A stretch of 64,000 bases of DNA. It comes from Rhipidocladum racemiflorum (Eukaryota; Streptophyta; Magnoliopsida; Poales; Poaceae). The notes under the pieces are model-generated. The model was not told the origin of the DNA. It made no database searches and saw nothing but the letters and a program-made list of their open reading frames with translations. Shown in pieces: positions 45,002 to 57,079 of the stretch. Position 1 is the stretch's first letter. Every line of letters starts with the position of its first letter. Both the position numbers and the translations under genes were made by a program. The stretch spans positions 20,699,374 through 20,763,373 of the forward strand of contig CM070580.1 of the NCBI GenBank assembly GCA_036346355.1, written 5' to 3'.

Positions 45002-45962
45002 AGAAAGGAAGACGTTCCCGGTGGAATACTTGTGTAAATACGAGATAGTTCATGGGTTAGTTTGTAAATTAAGTAGACCCTTTTATCTTCCAATTTTAGG
45101 TTTAGTGGTTACGTGTACATGAGTAGAAATGGGGTGTGGTGACTGCTTACAAGCACACGCTTTGGGGTCATGTATCTTGTTCCTTTTACCCGAAAATAGA
45201 CAGATAAATGTAAACATGGTTGTACATAATATAACACTTTATGGTGCTGACTAATTATTTGACTTGCATTTCAGTATACATCTATTGTCAATTTCCTCGG
45301 TCTCTTATCACTATTCACTAGCACTTGCGGACTCGGAGCTTTGTTTCCATCCAGAGCTTGTGTCCTTCAGCAAGCATAAGCGCAACACATTACATGCCCT
45401 GAATCCCTTCAGGAATCATAAGCACAACTCATTCCACACCTTCAATCTGAAACCCATCCTAGGGGAAAAGGAAATTTAGCACGTCAAACTTCGTACAACA
45501 GCTAGAAAACTCAAACTGCAATGACGCCACTTGATACACAAAATCTCCAAGGTGTTCGACACATGTCCAAACCAGAGAAATTAGGGAATACTAAAATTCA
45601 CCAACTAGCAGCATCAAAAGTCCAAAGCGAGGCCACACGAAATATTAATCAACGAAATATGACGACTGATTTGACATATGTGGTTTGAAATTTGAACATA
45701 TCAACCGTGTCCCCAAAAAAAAAAAAAAACTGCATAAGAACGTTCCACCAGTCCACAAAAATGAACCATCCGAGTACATTTTCTTTCCAAGTAGTATTTC
45801 TTTCAATGTATTTGCCGACAGAGTTTCACTATCAGCCCATAGAAAACCATTTGACTTCGCTACGACTGCAATAAAATTTGGTTTTGAAGGAGTCCGATGA
45901 TGCGTGAGGTGTCCATGCATGACATACGAGCTCGCGGTTTGTCCCCAGAAAAAGAAACGAAA

Positions 45963-45981
45963 GGGGGGGGGGGGGGGGGGG
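45963..45981. repeat. Poly(G) tract
   Basis: About 19 consecutive G follow AAAGAAACGAAA. The length is likely variable or error-prone. Confidence 0.85.
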
Positions 45982-46516
45982 ATCGCTGTAGCTATCATCG
46001 CCACAGCTAAATACTCCTAATGGCCACGTATATGCATACATTAGCCGTCGTCTCGCTTTCGCGAGAATTTTCGTCAGCCCCCACGGTCTCGAAGGCGCCA
46101 ACGTACAAAGGCGGTGGCTTTCATTCCGTTTCTATAATTAAAATTAAGAAAAATTTAACGGTACATTAGTATATAACATGTAAAATATTTTACTACTGTA
46201 CTATCGAAGGAAATATAAATAAATATTAGCTAATCCGATTTATTAGATTTAGATTGAAAAGAATACACACTCGACTCGTATCAGCTCAAAATTAACCAGG
46301 CCATGCACGCAGCACGAACCGATTTGAACGCCCTCGCGCCACGAAACGAGAAGAAGCCAACCACCACCAACCTACCGCCAACTGCCGTAGATCGAGCCAA
46401 GCCTGGTACGAACGAACGATACAATCGCGATCGCTTTTCGGGGCAGCTGTGGCAGATCAACCTAGGAAAATGACCGGCTAACACCTTTTTTTTAATTCCC
46501 CCTCTCTATCTACGTG

Positions 46517-46517
46517 T

Positions 46518-46541
<24 letters not shown>
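46517..46541. repeat. (GA)n microsatellite
   Basis: An uninterrupted GA tract of about 12 units is followed by ATGGAGAGAGG. Confidence 0.9.
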
Positions 46542-46548
<7 letters not shown>

Positions 46549-47324
46549 AGGTAGGAGCGTGTACCGAACTTAAAAATCGGCATTGATTCGGTTGGAGCCG
46601 CTGGGTTCTTTGCCGCTTGAATCCGCGAGAACGACGGGTGGTTGTAGCGTCCATGGGGAGCAAACGTGCGGGAAACCACCTTGTAGGAAATGGGTTCGGT
46701 ACTCGGGCGGGGCCGCCATCATAGTAACCGAATAATCAACTCCAAGTTGGCAATGGGGGCGAAAAGACAATTCGCCATGGATCATAAGCAACCAGCTATG
46801 AGGATCATCTAAGCAGAAAGGCTTCGCATATATATATTTTTTTTAAAAAAAGAAGAAGAAGATTGTGCGGGTTAGCTTTGCTCTTTACAGATATCAAATT
46901 GCACGGGATTTGTCCAGACCAGGTATTGGGGAAAACCGTTCCAGGCAGCGATGAGTGTGGCAATCCCTTGCGTTGTGTCGGCCCAGATCTCAGCTGGTGG
47001 TCCAGCCTTTCTCCAGGGGTTCGGTCTCGATCGACCATGTTGAGTACGAAACCTACTTTCCTACCTGTTGTCATGACGGCCTCGTTTTTCGAAGGACGAC
47101 GCTCTCCCTGGCTTCGAATTCGACAAGGAAACTTAAGCCGTATTCCAAAACTCGTCTGCCCCTCACAGGTGAGGAGAGTATTCCAAAATTTAGTTCTGGT
47201 GCCTTAAAACAGGACAGCTCCAGAACTCAAAGTGCCTGCTCAGCGAGGCAGAGTTCGTACGCCTCATTGGCTCAAGGCAGCGGCGCATAGTAACAACCGC
47301 CATCCCCGTCCAGCAGAAGATTTA

Positions 47325-47740
47325 AAATTTCATTTTGGTAGAAATGTCAGGGTGGCCGAAATTCAAAATCTCGGTGAGATATCGGAATTTTGAATAAAAT
47401 CCAGACCAAATTCGGTTTTTTTTCAACCGGGAAATTCAAGATTTTGGCCGAAATTACCGAGATTTCGGTCAACTTGTTTTGATCAAAAAATGGTCAAAAA
47501 CACATCATCAGAATTTTTTGTGAATGGCCTTGACCCTAAATCCAATCAAATCCGGTTAAGAAAAATGAAAATCCGGTAAAAAAAACATCGAGATTTCGGT
47601 TGAAATCACCGAAGCCGAGATTTAGATGGGGTACTATAGCATTTTGAATTTTTTAAATTTTTTACCCGGCTAAGATTTAGGATGTCGGAAAGTTCCGACC
47701 GAAATCTTGCCGGAATTTAGATCCATGGTCCAGCATCGGA
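47325..47740. repeat. Dispersed repeat rich in GAAATTTCGG-type words
   Basis: Many forward and inverted copies of (C)CGAAATTCAAAATCTCGG, GAGATTTCGGTC and GAAATCACCGA-like words alternate across 400 bp. Such CGAAATTTCGG-rich segments are common in grass intergenic DNA. No ends or duplication could be fixed. Confidence 0.5.
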
Positions 47741-48221
47741 ATCCTTCCGGTTCAGTTTCTGCTCCGGTCAGGTGTCAGGTGTCTTCATAGCTATGGCGTA
47801 GAAATTACTCTGGAAAAACGCTAGCTAGTCAATCTCTCTATTCCAAGGTTCCAACTTCCAAGTACTGGATTTTCCATGGATGGTTTTGCTTGTTGTGATA
47901 CGAATTACACGAATGACGAATATAACGCCTAATCCTAAACACAGGAATGGTCAATCATTGCATACATTGATTTGCGTAGCATGGGAAATTTGTGAAGTGG
48001 TGATAACAGGTGCACCTCGTGTTGTGAAAGAATGGTTCTTCCCCAACCCCCAAGAGGCAGGACAAGACTATATACAGTGCGGTAACTGATCTGTACTTCT
48101 GTACAAAAGAATTTGTGGCCATTTGCCAGTTTGAGTGAAGTATGCCCTTTGTTTCTGACGCGGTTCACACGATCAATTACAACCATGCGCAAGCATTAAC
48201 TAATCTTGCGAGTGTATCAGT

Positions 48222-51200
48222 CTACACAGGGTCACTGCTTCTAGGTATTATTCTTACAGGCAGGCTGGCAGGCGTGGCGTCGTAAGTATCAGCAACGCCA
48301 TATCGATCTTCTTCATTCTTCTGAGAAACATCAGCGAAATGAAGACTCAGGCCTTCCTCAATGTCAGAGTCGTCCATATACCTTGTCTTGGACAAGGCTT
48401 GGGGACTTCTCCAGCTGCTGTTTCTTCTGCTATTGCTCCGCTCTAGCCCTCCCGTGCTTACCTCCGATGTATCGCCACTGTGACGGCTGGAATGGCTGCC
48501 AGTCATGTACTGATTTCCAAATTCTGGAGGCTCAAGAAAACTGCCTTGCGGAGCATGAGAATATGCAGGAGCCTGGTCCCACCAATAGCCAGTAGAATGA
48601 TCTTCTGTACCGCGGTGCTTCACAGGAGCATGCTGAAACAAAGCGCTTGATGTAGACGCTCCCATATGGCTTTGAACTCTTCCTCCATACAAATCAGAGT
48701 CCCAGTTTCCCGCCTCCTCGATTTCAGATGTTTTTCTTGCTGGTGGATGTGTGTTCTCACCAGTCTCAGTGGATGCGTCATCTACATGGGGAGCCTCGGT
48801 TCTATCCGAGTGTGGTTGATGACACATGTAATACCAGTCCAGAATATATGGGTGAGTTCTTTGATCTGTATCAAGCAATCCTAAGGGGCCCAAGTTATAA
48901 ATAGCAGGTGGGATGGGCTCAGCGTGGTTATGGATGTCACTTGGGAGCATTTGATGGAAGATATCATCCCTTTGACCTCTAGTGCTAGCCACAAAGCCTG
49001 ATGCTTCCATTGCTTGATAATGTGCAAGAGCTTTTCGACGCATTTGCCTTTCTTTGAACTTTTGGAGGCTAGATAAGAATTGTTTGCCATCAGCATTTGG
49101 TTCCCATGATGGATAGACAGTCTGAAAACTGTAAACAATTATGTAATGCAATTAGTCTTCATATGTTGTTGCATCAGTAGCCAAATGCATGGCATATGAT
49201 TGGAAGTGTACAGTGCACATGGAGGACTAAAGCGAAATTGGAAGGCGCTTGCTTGGAATATCATATGATTGGCGCTTAACTTCCAGTCCCTATATGCTAC
49301 TAGATCTATAAAGTGGCAAAAAGAATTTACCAGAAATAACAACGTTGTTAAATGATATGCAACAGTAAAAATGGAAATGCTCAACAAGGACTCTGTTATG
49401 TCGTACTCCCTCCAATCCAATAAAATGTTGAAAATACTTGTGGTTTTGATTCTTCTAGGAAACATTTTCCATCAAATACCCCTACTAAATGTTGATTGGT
49501 ACAATTTTGATAGGTATACATTTGACAGGAGCACACTATGCACCCAAAAAAAACAAAGGCATTAACTATGTAAAAAAACTAAGGCGTTAGCATCTCCGCA
49601 ATTCAATGTGCATAAAGCGAAAATGGCATCTATTTCAGACCAGATGAGTAATAAATAAGGATAATTTGCAAGCATGGTACCACAGCACAAGAAAATAACT
49701 TTAGAGCGAAGAACTATTGAAGTACACCAAGCCATTTAATCAACTTTTGATGCCACTAATTTTTGTAATAGACCATGCTATATAGCTAGTAAGAAGCACA
49801 TGAAGTACATGAAACTTGAAAATACATGTACCTTAAGAATGATTTCTCCATTTTCCCTTGGGAGCTCCTCAGGCTTTTAAGAGCATCAAATGGTGAACCA
49901 TAGTTTCTATTTCCATGTCTTCTGAAGTCAAACAAGCTTAAGCTATCGAAACAGAGAGAAGCCATGATGTAAGTGTTGCAAAGGCCCAGCAAAAATAGAT
50001 GGCAAGAAAGTAGTTTCTGAAGAAATGTCAGCAGAGAACCTGCATACATCTCCCACTCCATCTACATAAATTGTGAAGTCTGAGATGAAGCGCAGAATAT
50101 CATCAGCGCGCTGTAAATCAATAAGAATTCACAACTGTCACAGAACTTTAGAAGCGCATTTCGTTGAGCTAGTTCAGAACAATACCTTTGGTACCTCAAA
50201 AATGAGCAAGTAAGGAGTGATGAAAATGGAGGCCATCTCTTCCAGTAGCATTACTATGGTATACTGCATGCAAAATTTATCAAGTCAATTCTCAAAGCAA
50301 CAATTGAAGAGGTAAACAACATAGCCAATAAGCTTATATAAACATAAGCCATAAAAATAAAATCAACCAAGATCTAAATGCAAGTTACATATCTAGCCAG
50401 CAGAGCACTTTGCTGAGTCCTGTGAATCTACACACCCAAAACAAACTTATTTTTTTAAGACATAGCACTCTGAACTGAAAGAGATGAGAACTAGAAAAAA
50501 TTAGCTTTGTCATAAGCATTCTATAGGCAAAAATGATATGATATTATTTCTCTACTTTTACATTCTCCTATTAATTTACCTGTCCCATGATGGAAAAAAG
50601 GAAGTTTAATTGTCATAGGAAGGATTTATTTTTGAATAATGTAGTGGTGGGGAATCACAAAAACAAATGGCGACGGGTGCCAATAAAATGGATGATGGTG
50701 ACATTCTAAAGCCAAATGGTACATCATACATCACATTTGAATACCTTGGTTCTTTGGTTAAATATAGCATTTGCACAATTCTCTCAGCCAACTCTGTTGT
50801 CATAAACAAAACAACACTAGGGGTGAACTAAATTACCTGAAATAATGTTTCAAATTCTCTTCGCACCAGTTCACTGCTCTCTTTACCATGCCACCTCTTA
50901 GGCATGTAATGTGTTTGCTGGACAACAAGGCACATGGCCCCTTCTGGGTCAATTACTTGAAGTTCATCAGCCACTACTTTTCGACTTATGGCTGCTATTG
51001 TTCCAAACACAATAGTATACCAGAAGAGGTTTCTTCCGAAAATCTTCAAAAATTATGGATGTGAGATTTTACAAGGTAATTAAGATGCAAGTAATATCAA
51101 ACGAAACAATGCAGAACAAAGGACCTACATGGCCCTCGAGAATGGATTCACCCAGAAATCCAATGATTATTAGAGCACCAGCCAAGCCACCAGAAACAAA

Positions 51201-54200
51201 AGATATGAATTTTGCCATGATAGAAATCAGCGGAGTTGGAAATTGCTTCAAGTAATTCAAAGAATGCACAGCACTGCTGTTCATCCTATGTCTGAAGAAA
51301 TGATCCACCTGAAATTATTGTAAGCAGTTGAGTTTTAGAGAAACAATAAGGCTAATTACACATTATATATGGGCCTCAGCAGGCACACAATGCATGCAGC
51401 TAGAGCTAATATGAGGCTGGTGGATGCCACATTGAGAAAGTAAGGGGGGCCAGAGAGGTCAAAGATTCATTTAGATCATTCATAGTAGCAGTAATGATTG
51501 CATATGAATAATGAATCCTTCAAGAGAAGATACCTCATTGTACTCCCTAAAAATCCACCTTGATAAGTTTGACCATCTTCTAGATGATGCTGTACTGGGG
51601 TGATTATAAATTTCTTCGGCGTGTCTCAGAATGAGGTACACCAATGGGAAGATCACAAGGCAGGGTGACAGAATAAGCATCGCAATGCCCACAAATACAA
51701 GACGCTTTTTCAACACAACTGGGCTTGTTAGAAAATCTTTTCGGACACAGAATTTACTGCAAAAGAAAAGGATATCAGTATTCAGTAGAAGTTTAAAAAT
51801 GAGGAATTAAAGTTACAAAACAAGGAAAATCTAGTAAAACAAAAAATTCACAGGACCATCCAAAAGCAATGTGTGGCAGGGGCGTAGCCAAGGGTTGGCA
51901 CGGTTAGGCCATGGCCCAACCAATACCAACCCGGCCTACCGAGTATTCTTTATATCCTCCTATTTCTTGAGAGCTGTACAGCGCACAAAACAAAAGGAAA
52001 AAATGCCAACCCGGCCTACCGAGTATTCTTCATATCCTCTATGCTAATGGTAATATTCAAAAACCTTATTAGTATCTTCGTATATATTTAGCTTTTGATA
52101 CATTTTATGTTTATATATTGCCTTGTTACCTATTTTTTTTTAAATTGGACCAACCTTCTCTAAAATCCTGACTACGCCACTGATGTGTGGGTTCTTGCCA
52201 GAAAACTTCGCAGTGGATGGTGTACACATTGGAAGTTGGGGAAGTATACATCTTTAGGTGGCAGATATCTAGTGCAAAAGCACAATTTAGTGCACAGATG
52301 CAAAAGCTTTTGGTTTGGGTATCAAATCAATATTTAAAAAATCTGAAAACAATTGTAGATGTACTTCTGAAATTACTCTATTTGTATAGTTCAAATTCAT
52401 TCCACATTGAAAGTAACAAAAATGAGAATTCTATTTCTGACAAATGAAAAATTAAAAAGGAAAGGAAAAAACAAAAAGGACAAATGTTACTATTTGCAGC
52501 AAACCTATCTTTTTTATTATTCTAACATACTTTGATTTTTAATTTCAAAATTTAAAGGGTGAGCATGCCATAGACTACATCTATCTTTTTTCTGAATTTT
52601 TTTATGTTGAATTGATATGCCTAAACCAAATATTTTAAGACATGTGCACCAAATTGTGCTTTTGCACTAGATATCTCCCCCCTTCTATGTGGATTGACTA
52701 TTTAAGTTAACAAAAAGAAATATGACATGTGGTCATCTACAAAATTAGTAGTAAAGCAGTAAACCTTGTGTTAGATATTTCGCAATCATTAACAAAATAT
52801 TTAGCAATCGGTAGCCATTGTATTATATGTAACTAGCAAATTTACTCGCGCAATTGCGCGGCTAGATATTATGATATGATTATCTTTGATATATAACTAT
52901 ATTTTTATAATTGTGTATTTTTTATATAACTCTAATATCTATATAGATTAATATACACCGTTATAATCTGGTCCCACCAAAATAAGTGGTGGAGATATTT
53001 GGACTCTTTCTTTTAAACTAAACCGTTATCGTGTGGAATCCAATTTCTAATTTTTTTAGCTATTTGTGTAATGTAAATGATACAAACTCTTTCTTTTAAT
53101 CTAAACCGTTATAATCTAGATCATGTATTATGCAATACACAAACTCTTTCTTTTAATCTAGACCGTTATAATCTGGACCCACCACGATCAATGGTATAAA
53201 TCTTTCTTTTTTCCTCCGATTAATGTGGGAATTTCTAGCCTTGAGAGCAAACGTGGTGGCTTCTTTTGCCTCTACTTTAATATTATAATATATGTCATGT
53301 CAATAATTCTGCGTTATACCACGTGAGTTCAATATTACGAAAAGGAAAAAAAATAGAGTTATATAGACTGGTATGGACAATATAGCTGGCTTATTTGCAC
53401 CCGCTTGTGCAGCTAAGTTCTCAGGCAGCAGCTTAACTGCTTATACAGCCTGCTTAAGGACCTGCTTGCCCTAGCTAGAGCTTCTCTCAAACGCAGGAGT
53501 AGCATGTAGAAACAGATACATACCTTGATCATCTACATAGTGGAATTATTTTTGCCAAATAAATGATGTCGAAATAGTAAAATATTTGGCCAAATAGACC
53601 CATAGCAAGTAGTTACAAATACCAAGGTACAAACTTCCTCACCTATCAAACATACTTTGGAAGATGCACCAATTTAAGGTCCATTCGAGGGCCTTTGGAA
53701 GTAACAGATAGTTCCTCCTGTCATGCACATGAGATTTGACAATTGGACCAGCTCCAGGTACCCAAGAACGAATTGGAAATGAAATAATGCCTTTATTGAC
53801 CATCCCTATCAAGTAATTGTCTTTCCTCATTATTCTCATGATAATATCATGCTCCGAGAGATCCCTAACAACACAAAGTTTTTGAGACTTTTGTAGCAGG
53901 ACAACCTTCTCAATTATTCTGGGCCATGATATGGTTTGAATCTCAAGATCTGTAACCTTAAGGCTACACAAGGAGAAATGGAATATTAATAAAGCCATTG
54001 ATGGCTCTGAGCTAAAAAATCACACACATTAAGCTGAAACCTTACCTGTTATAGTAGAAGTCACGAACATTCAATGTACTTCTCAGTTGCACAAAGAACT
54101 TGAGGAAGTTGATAAGCCCATAGATTGTCAATATAACCATTGATCCAATAATGATCATTTTAGGAAATGTAAAGGGAACTAGTGGGTTATGCTTAATGGC

Positions 54201-54620
54201 TTTCATCAGATCACATGGTTTCTCCCCAGACTCAAGTGCCTCCACACCGCATTTCAAATGGCCAAGGGCATTCCAATCAACATATAAGAAGAAAAACCCA
54301 ATACAACATACCATAAACAGTACGTTAAGGATCTCGATTACCCATTTGGTAATGATACACCTTAGTCCTTTTGCACAGAAATATTCATAAAGCCTTTCGA
54401 AGAAAATATCCAAGTCAGAAATCGGTTCTTCCTTGAAGCCTTCACCATGGAGAAGTCCAGATGGGCTCTCACTTCCAGAACTTGGCAATCTTCGGTAGTC
54501 CGACAACTCTATTTCAGGTGGAATATCAACGAGTAGTTGTGCTGATAATGGTGATTCGCTTCTCCATGGCCACTTAAATCTTGTTTGTGCATTTGTGTCC
54601 TTCAATGGAAAGGACATCAT
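48222..54620 (-). CDS. ATG9: Autophagy-related protein 9 (ATG9)
   Basis: ATG9 is the multispanning lipid scramblase that supplies membrane to growing autophagosomes from Golgi/endosomal vesicles. Nine coding exons on the minus strand are 54620-54046, 53963-53643, 51756-51534, 51308-51129, 51043-50837, 50263-50186, 50110-50040, 49942-49832 and 49128-48222. All have GT-AG borders. The total of 2673 nt gives 890 residues and a stop, which fits plant ATG9. Residues 69-85 (EPISDLDIFFERLYEYF) open the conserved core. Membrane segments are seen near residues 93-115, 159-180, 318-341, 402-425 and 438-453. YMPKRWHGKESSELVRR (about 480-496) precedes the last conserved block. The C-terminal ~300 residues are low-complexity and hydrophilic. 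The start is the first of two adjacent Met. The long introns 1-2 carry a hAT, an inverted-repeat element and a Helitron, but all splice sites look intact. Confidence 0.95.
49404..49425. repeat. Solo Stowaway-type end in ATG9 intron 8
   Basis: TACTCCCTCCAATCCAATAA has the TA and CTCCCTCC of a Stowaway terminus. No matching inverted end was seen nearby, so it is probably a truncated element. Confidence 0.45.
51877..52182. mobile_element. Non-autonomous hAT element in ATG9 intron 2
   Basis: This 306-bp element has ends CAGGGGCGTAGCC and CTGACTACGCCACTG, flanked by a perfect 8-bp duplication ATGTGTGG (51869-51876 and 52183-52190). Inside, a segment with CCAACCCGGCCTACCGAGTATTC occurs twice about 60 bp apart. 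It lies about 120 bp upstream (minus sense) of an exon acceptor. Confidence 0.92.
52257..52690. mobile_element. Inverted-repeat element in ATG9 intron 2
   Basis: Arms of about 35 bp face each other: AGATATCTAGTGCAAAAGCA at 52262 onward and its complement ending at about 52677, each arm continuing through CAATTTNGTGCACA. The interior is AT-rich. The outer ends (GGTGGC / GGGGGG) are uncertain and no clear duplication was seen. Confidence 0.65.
52833..53296 (-). mobile_element. Short non-autonomous Helitron in ATG9 intron 2
   Basis: Read on the minus strand it ends with the hairpin CCGCGCAATTGCGCG, about 12 more bases and CTAG, then host T: the classic Helitron 3' end (hairpin, CTRR, T). The other side (about 53255-53296) reads TATAATATTAAAGTAGAGGC on the minus strand, a 5'-end sequence common in grass Helitrons, though the exact TC start is unclear. 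Inside are three degenerate copies of CTCTTTCTTTTAATCTAAACC with CGTTATAATCTGG (about 52998, 53090 and 53145). It has no terminal inverted repeats or duplication, as expected. Confidence 0.75.
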
Positions 54621-55620
54621 TCATGAAAACAAAAGCCAAGGCCAATTGGTATCCTTGCCATGCCACAGGAAATCACCTATAAATAAAACCAAAGGAAATC
54701 AAAGATTCGCATTTTGCGTACCACCACCAATTTCCAGTGAAGCAAAATTTCTGGTGAAGCAAAATTTCTGGTGAAATAAAATTTCAACGAAACGAGTAGC
54801 TCGTATAAAGAAAACTCACAAGTACAACAAAGAGAAGGAACCAAACAAATGCTACACTCAGGCGTTTTATTTTCAAATAATCTAAGCCAAGACAAAGTTC
54901 TGAACAAGCTTAACGCAAGTAAATTGGGAAGGTGAACATAGAAGCAGCAAGCAACTAGAAACAGATAAACTTTTTCTGCTTCAAGCACTAAATGTCAACA
55001 AGGTAGTATGTCTTCAACTCCAAGCAGCAACTATATGATGTCGAAACTAAGAGGCCAAAAATTCCTTCATACTATTGATGACTTGATAAACCAACTGCCA
55101 CCAAATGGCCGAAACTTAATTGCATATACAACCTATCTCCCTTCACACCATCTGCGTCATCCCACGAAAGGCAATTCGGTGTCCTACAGCTCAAAGCGAT
55201 CAGCTAAACAACACGTTCGAGCTAACTTCTAGCAAAATCGCCATCCACCACACAACACACGACCGATTCAACCACCCAAGTTCTCCTCCGAGTAGCCCCA
55301 AGCACCCAAACCAAACCAAATTGGTTTGCCAAGGCTTGGTTCCTATCGAAAAATTCGCCAAAGGGAGAGGTAGAACTCCACCAACCTGATGGGCACCGGC
55401 GATCGCCGGGCGCAGGCGCGATGGCCGACCGATTGCCGGAGGCGCGCGGGACGAGGTGAACTTGCGGTGGACTGCGGCTTCGGGGCTGGGGCTCGGGTGG
55501 GGAAATCGCACGGATGGAGAAGACGAGGAGAGAGGGGACGAGAGGGCGTGGTGTGTTTCAGCCTTCGAAGAGACGTGACGGGATCGGGGAATCGTACGAG
55601 AGGGGATCATTTTTGTTCGT
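54621..55620 (-). other. ATG9 5' UTR with an intron, and promoter
   Basis: On the minus strand, TTTATAG followed by GTGATTTCC puts an acceptor at 54677, and 54621-54676 would be the last 5' UTR exon. CCCATCAG|GTTGG at 55386/55385 is a fitting donor, so a first untranslated exon probably covers about 55386-55620 in a GC-rich block. The 709-bp leader intron is typical of plant genes. The transcription start cannot be fixed. Confidence 0.5.
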
Positions 55621-55676
55621 TGCCTTTAACCATGGGTTTCGCGTTGCGTTGGTCGCCAAGTAATTGGGAATCGTAA

Positions 55677-56496
55677 TGGCTTGCGCATGGGATTGCCGGT
55701 TAACTAATCGGATTGACTAGTGCTAAACCTGTCATTTACGGTAGGGCTATTTATCCTCTTCTTTTAGTTTCTGCGAGATAGGTACCGATGGCACGTTACA
55801 CCCAATCCTCATTTCCGTCTTAAAACAAACTCGCATTTAGAAGCTGAACCCACATGCCCAAGTCGCCCCCTTTCTCTGGACAAGAGATTTTGATGTTTGA
55901 TTAAAGGGGAAAAAAAAAGAACACAATGGATCACAATCTTTATCCCATCTTCGGAGATATAGGATTGAGTGGACGGTGCAGCGGCATTACTTACGAATTT
56001 CGACTGTCCTTCTTTGCTTGTATATATGCTCCTACGCTATTTGGAATTTCGATAGCGGAGGTACAAGATGGCATTATACCACCGACTCGCGCTGCTGCCA
56101 CGCTACGCAGTACGCACACGTGCCCACCGCAAGTCGCCTCTTGCTCCCGGCTGCCGACTTGGTGAGTGCCTGCACTCCACGCGCCCGTCCGCCACTGCCG
56201 CTGCACCGTCCGCGCGCTGTTGCTGGGCGTTGATCTCTCGCCTTTTCCCGAGCAGCCGGCGCGTGCCGATCCGCGGCGGTGCCTGTGGACTGTGGAGCAG
56301 TGGGCTCCACCGTGCGCGCTTATACAGAAACACACGGCTGCGCCTTTGAGGTTGAGGTGGAGCACCGAGCACCGTTGATCCAAGACGTTGACGGCGTTGG
56401 GCCTAGTTTGCTTCGTGCTGCAGACTTGTGGTTCAGTCACCCTGGCGGCCTAAGTTTGAGGAGGAATGAGAGGGCAACCGTTGGGCCAAAGAGGCA
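55677..56496. other. Intergenic between ATG9 promoter and P450 remnant, no gene seen
   Basis: A GC-rich part at 56085-56330 has open frames on both strands, but none resembles a known family. They are most likely composition-driven. Confidence 0.45.
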
Positions 56497-56728
56497 GGGT
56501 GCGTTTGGTTGTCTCTACCAAGTGGTATATGTATGAGATGGTTCAAAAAAAAGTCATCAATGTGTTTGTTTGTTTGAATGGAACCATCCCATCCTGGATC
56601 AAGTAATACAAATTTAAAGAATATTCCATCTAGATGCTGAACCATCTCATTCACTTAAAATAATAGAACCAAATGGTACATAATCATCACATCCTATTCA
56701 ACCTCATCCCATGAACCAAACACACCCT
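56497..56728. mobile_element. MITE with GGGTGYGTTTGGTT ends, copy 2
   Basis: The left end GGGTGCGTTTGGTT pairs with the right end AACCAAACACACCC. Its interior matches the element at 14694-14927. The better-preserved ends here define the family. No certain target duplication was found. Confidence 0.75.
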
Positions 56729-57079
56729 AAAAGACCACCCGAATAGGCCGGTTATTGGGCCCATCTGAAGCGAGGCGTATGGCCTGGCCTGTTTACTACG
56801 CACTCAGCAGGAGGGTGGATCATCGGATTGAGAGGCAATGTAATTTATACGTCGGCTCTTTCTTACTGGATCCTGGGAATATGTTTTCATTTGATCTGTT
56901 GGTTCTTTTTCTCATTTGCAGCCCATTTTCAGAGATGGAGACAAACCGGCGCAATCTTTTGTTAACAAACAAGTGATCTTCAGAGACGCCCAAAGAATGT
57001 TGCAGCCAGATGACAAACAGGGTTGTTTTAACGGCACCCAATTATTCGAGATGTACGGTGTAGATAGCATCGGTGTGGC

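Larger units (their letters stand above)
45002..48221. other. Intergenic between convergent ACR and ATG9
   Basis: The ACR 3' UTR is at the left and the ATG9 3' UTR at the right. In between are a G run, a GA microsatellite and a dispersed repeat (separate entries). 46140-46270 shares AT-rich words with 58990-59160 (TAGTATATAA, AAATATAAATAAATA), so both are pieces of one repeat. No further gene was recognised. Confidence 0.5.

Noticed and set aside
46863..47290. Overlapping plus-strand ORFs of about 112 codons
   Set aside because: No domain, no splice or promoter context, and intergenic position between convergent genes.
56085..56378. Several overlapping ORFs on both strands
   Set aside because: Symmetric open frames in a GC-rich stretch without family similarity.
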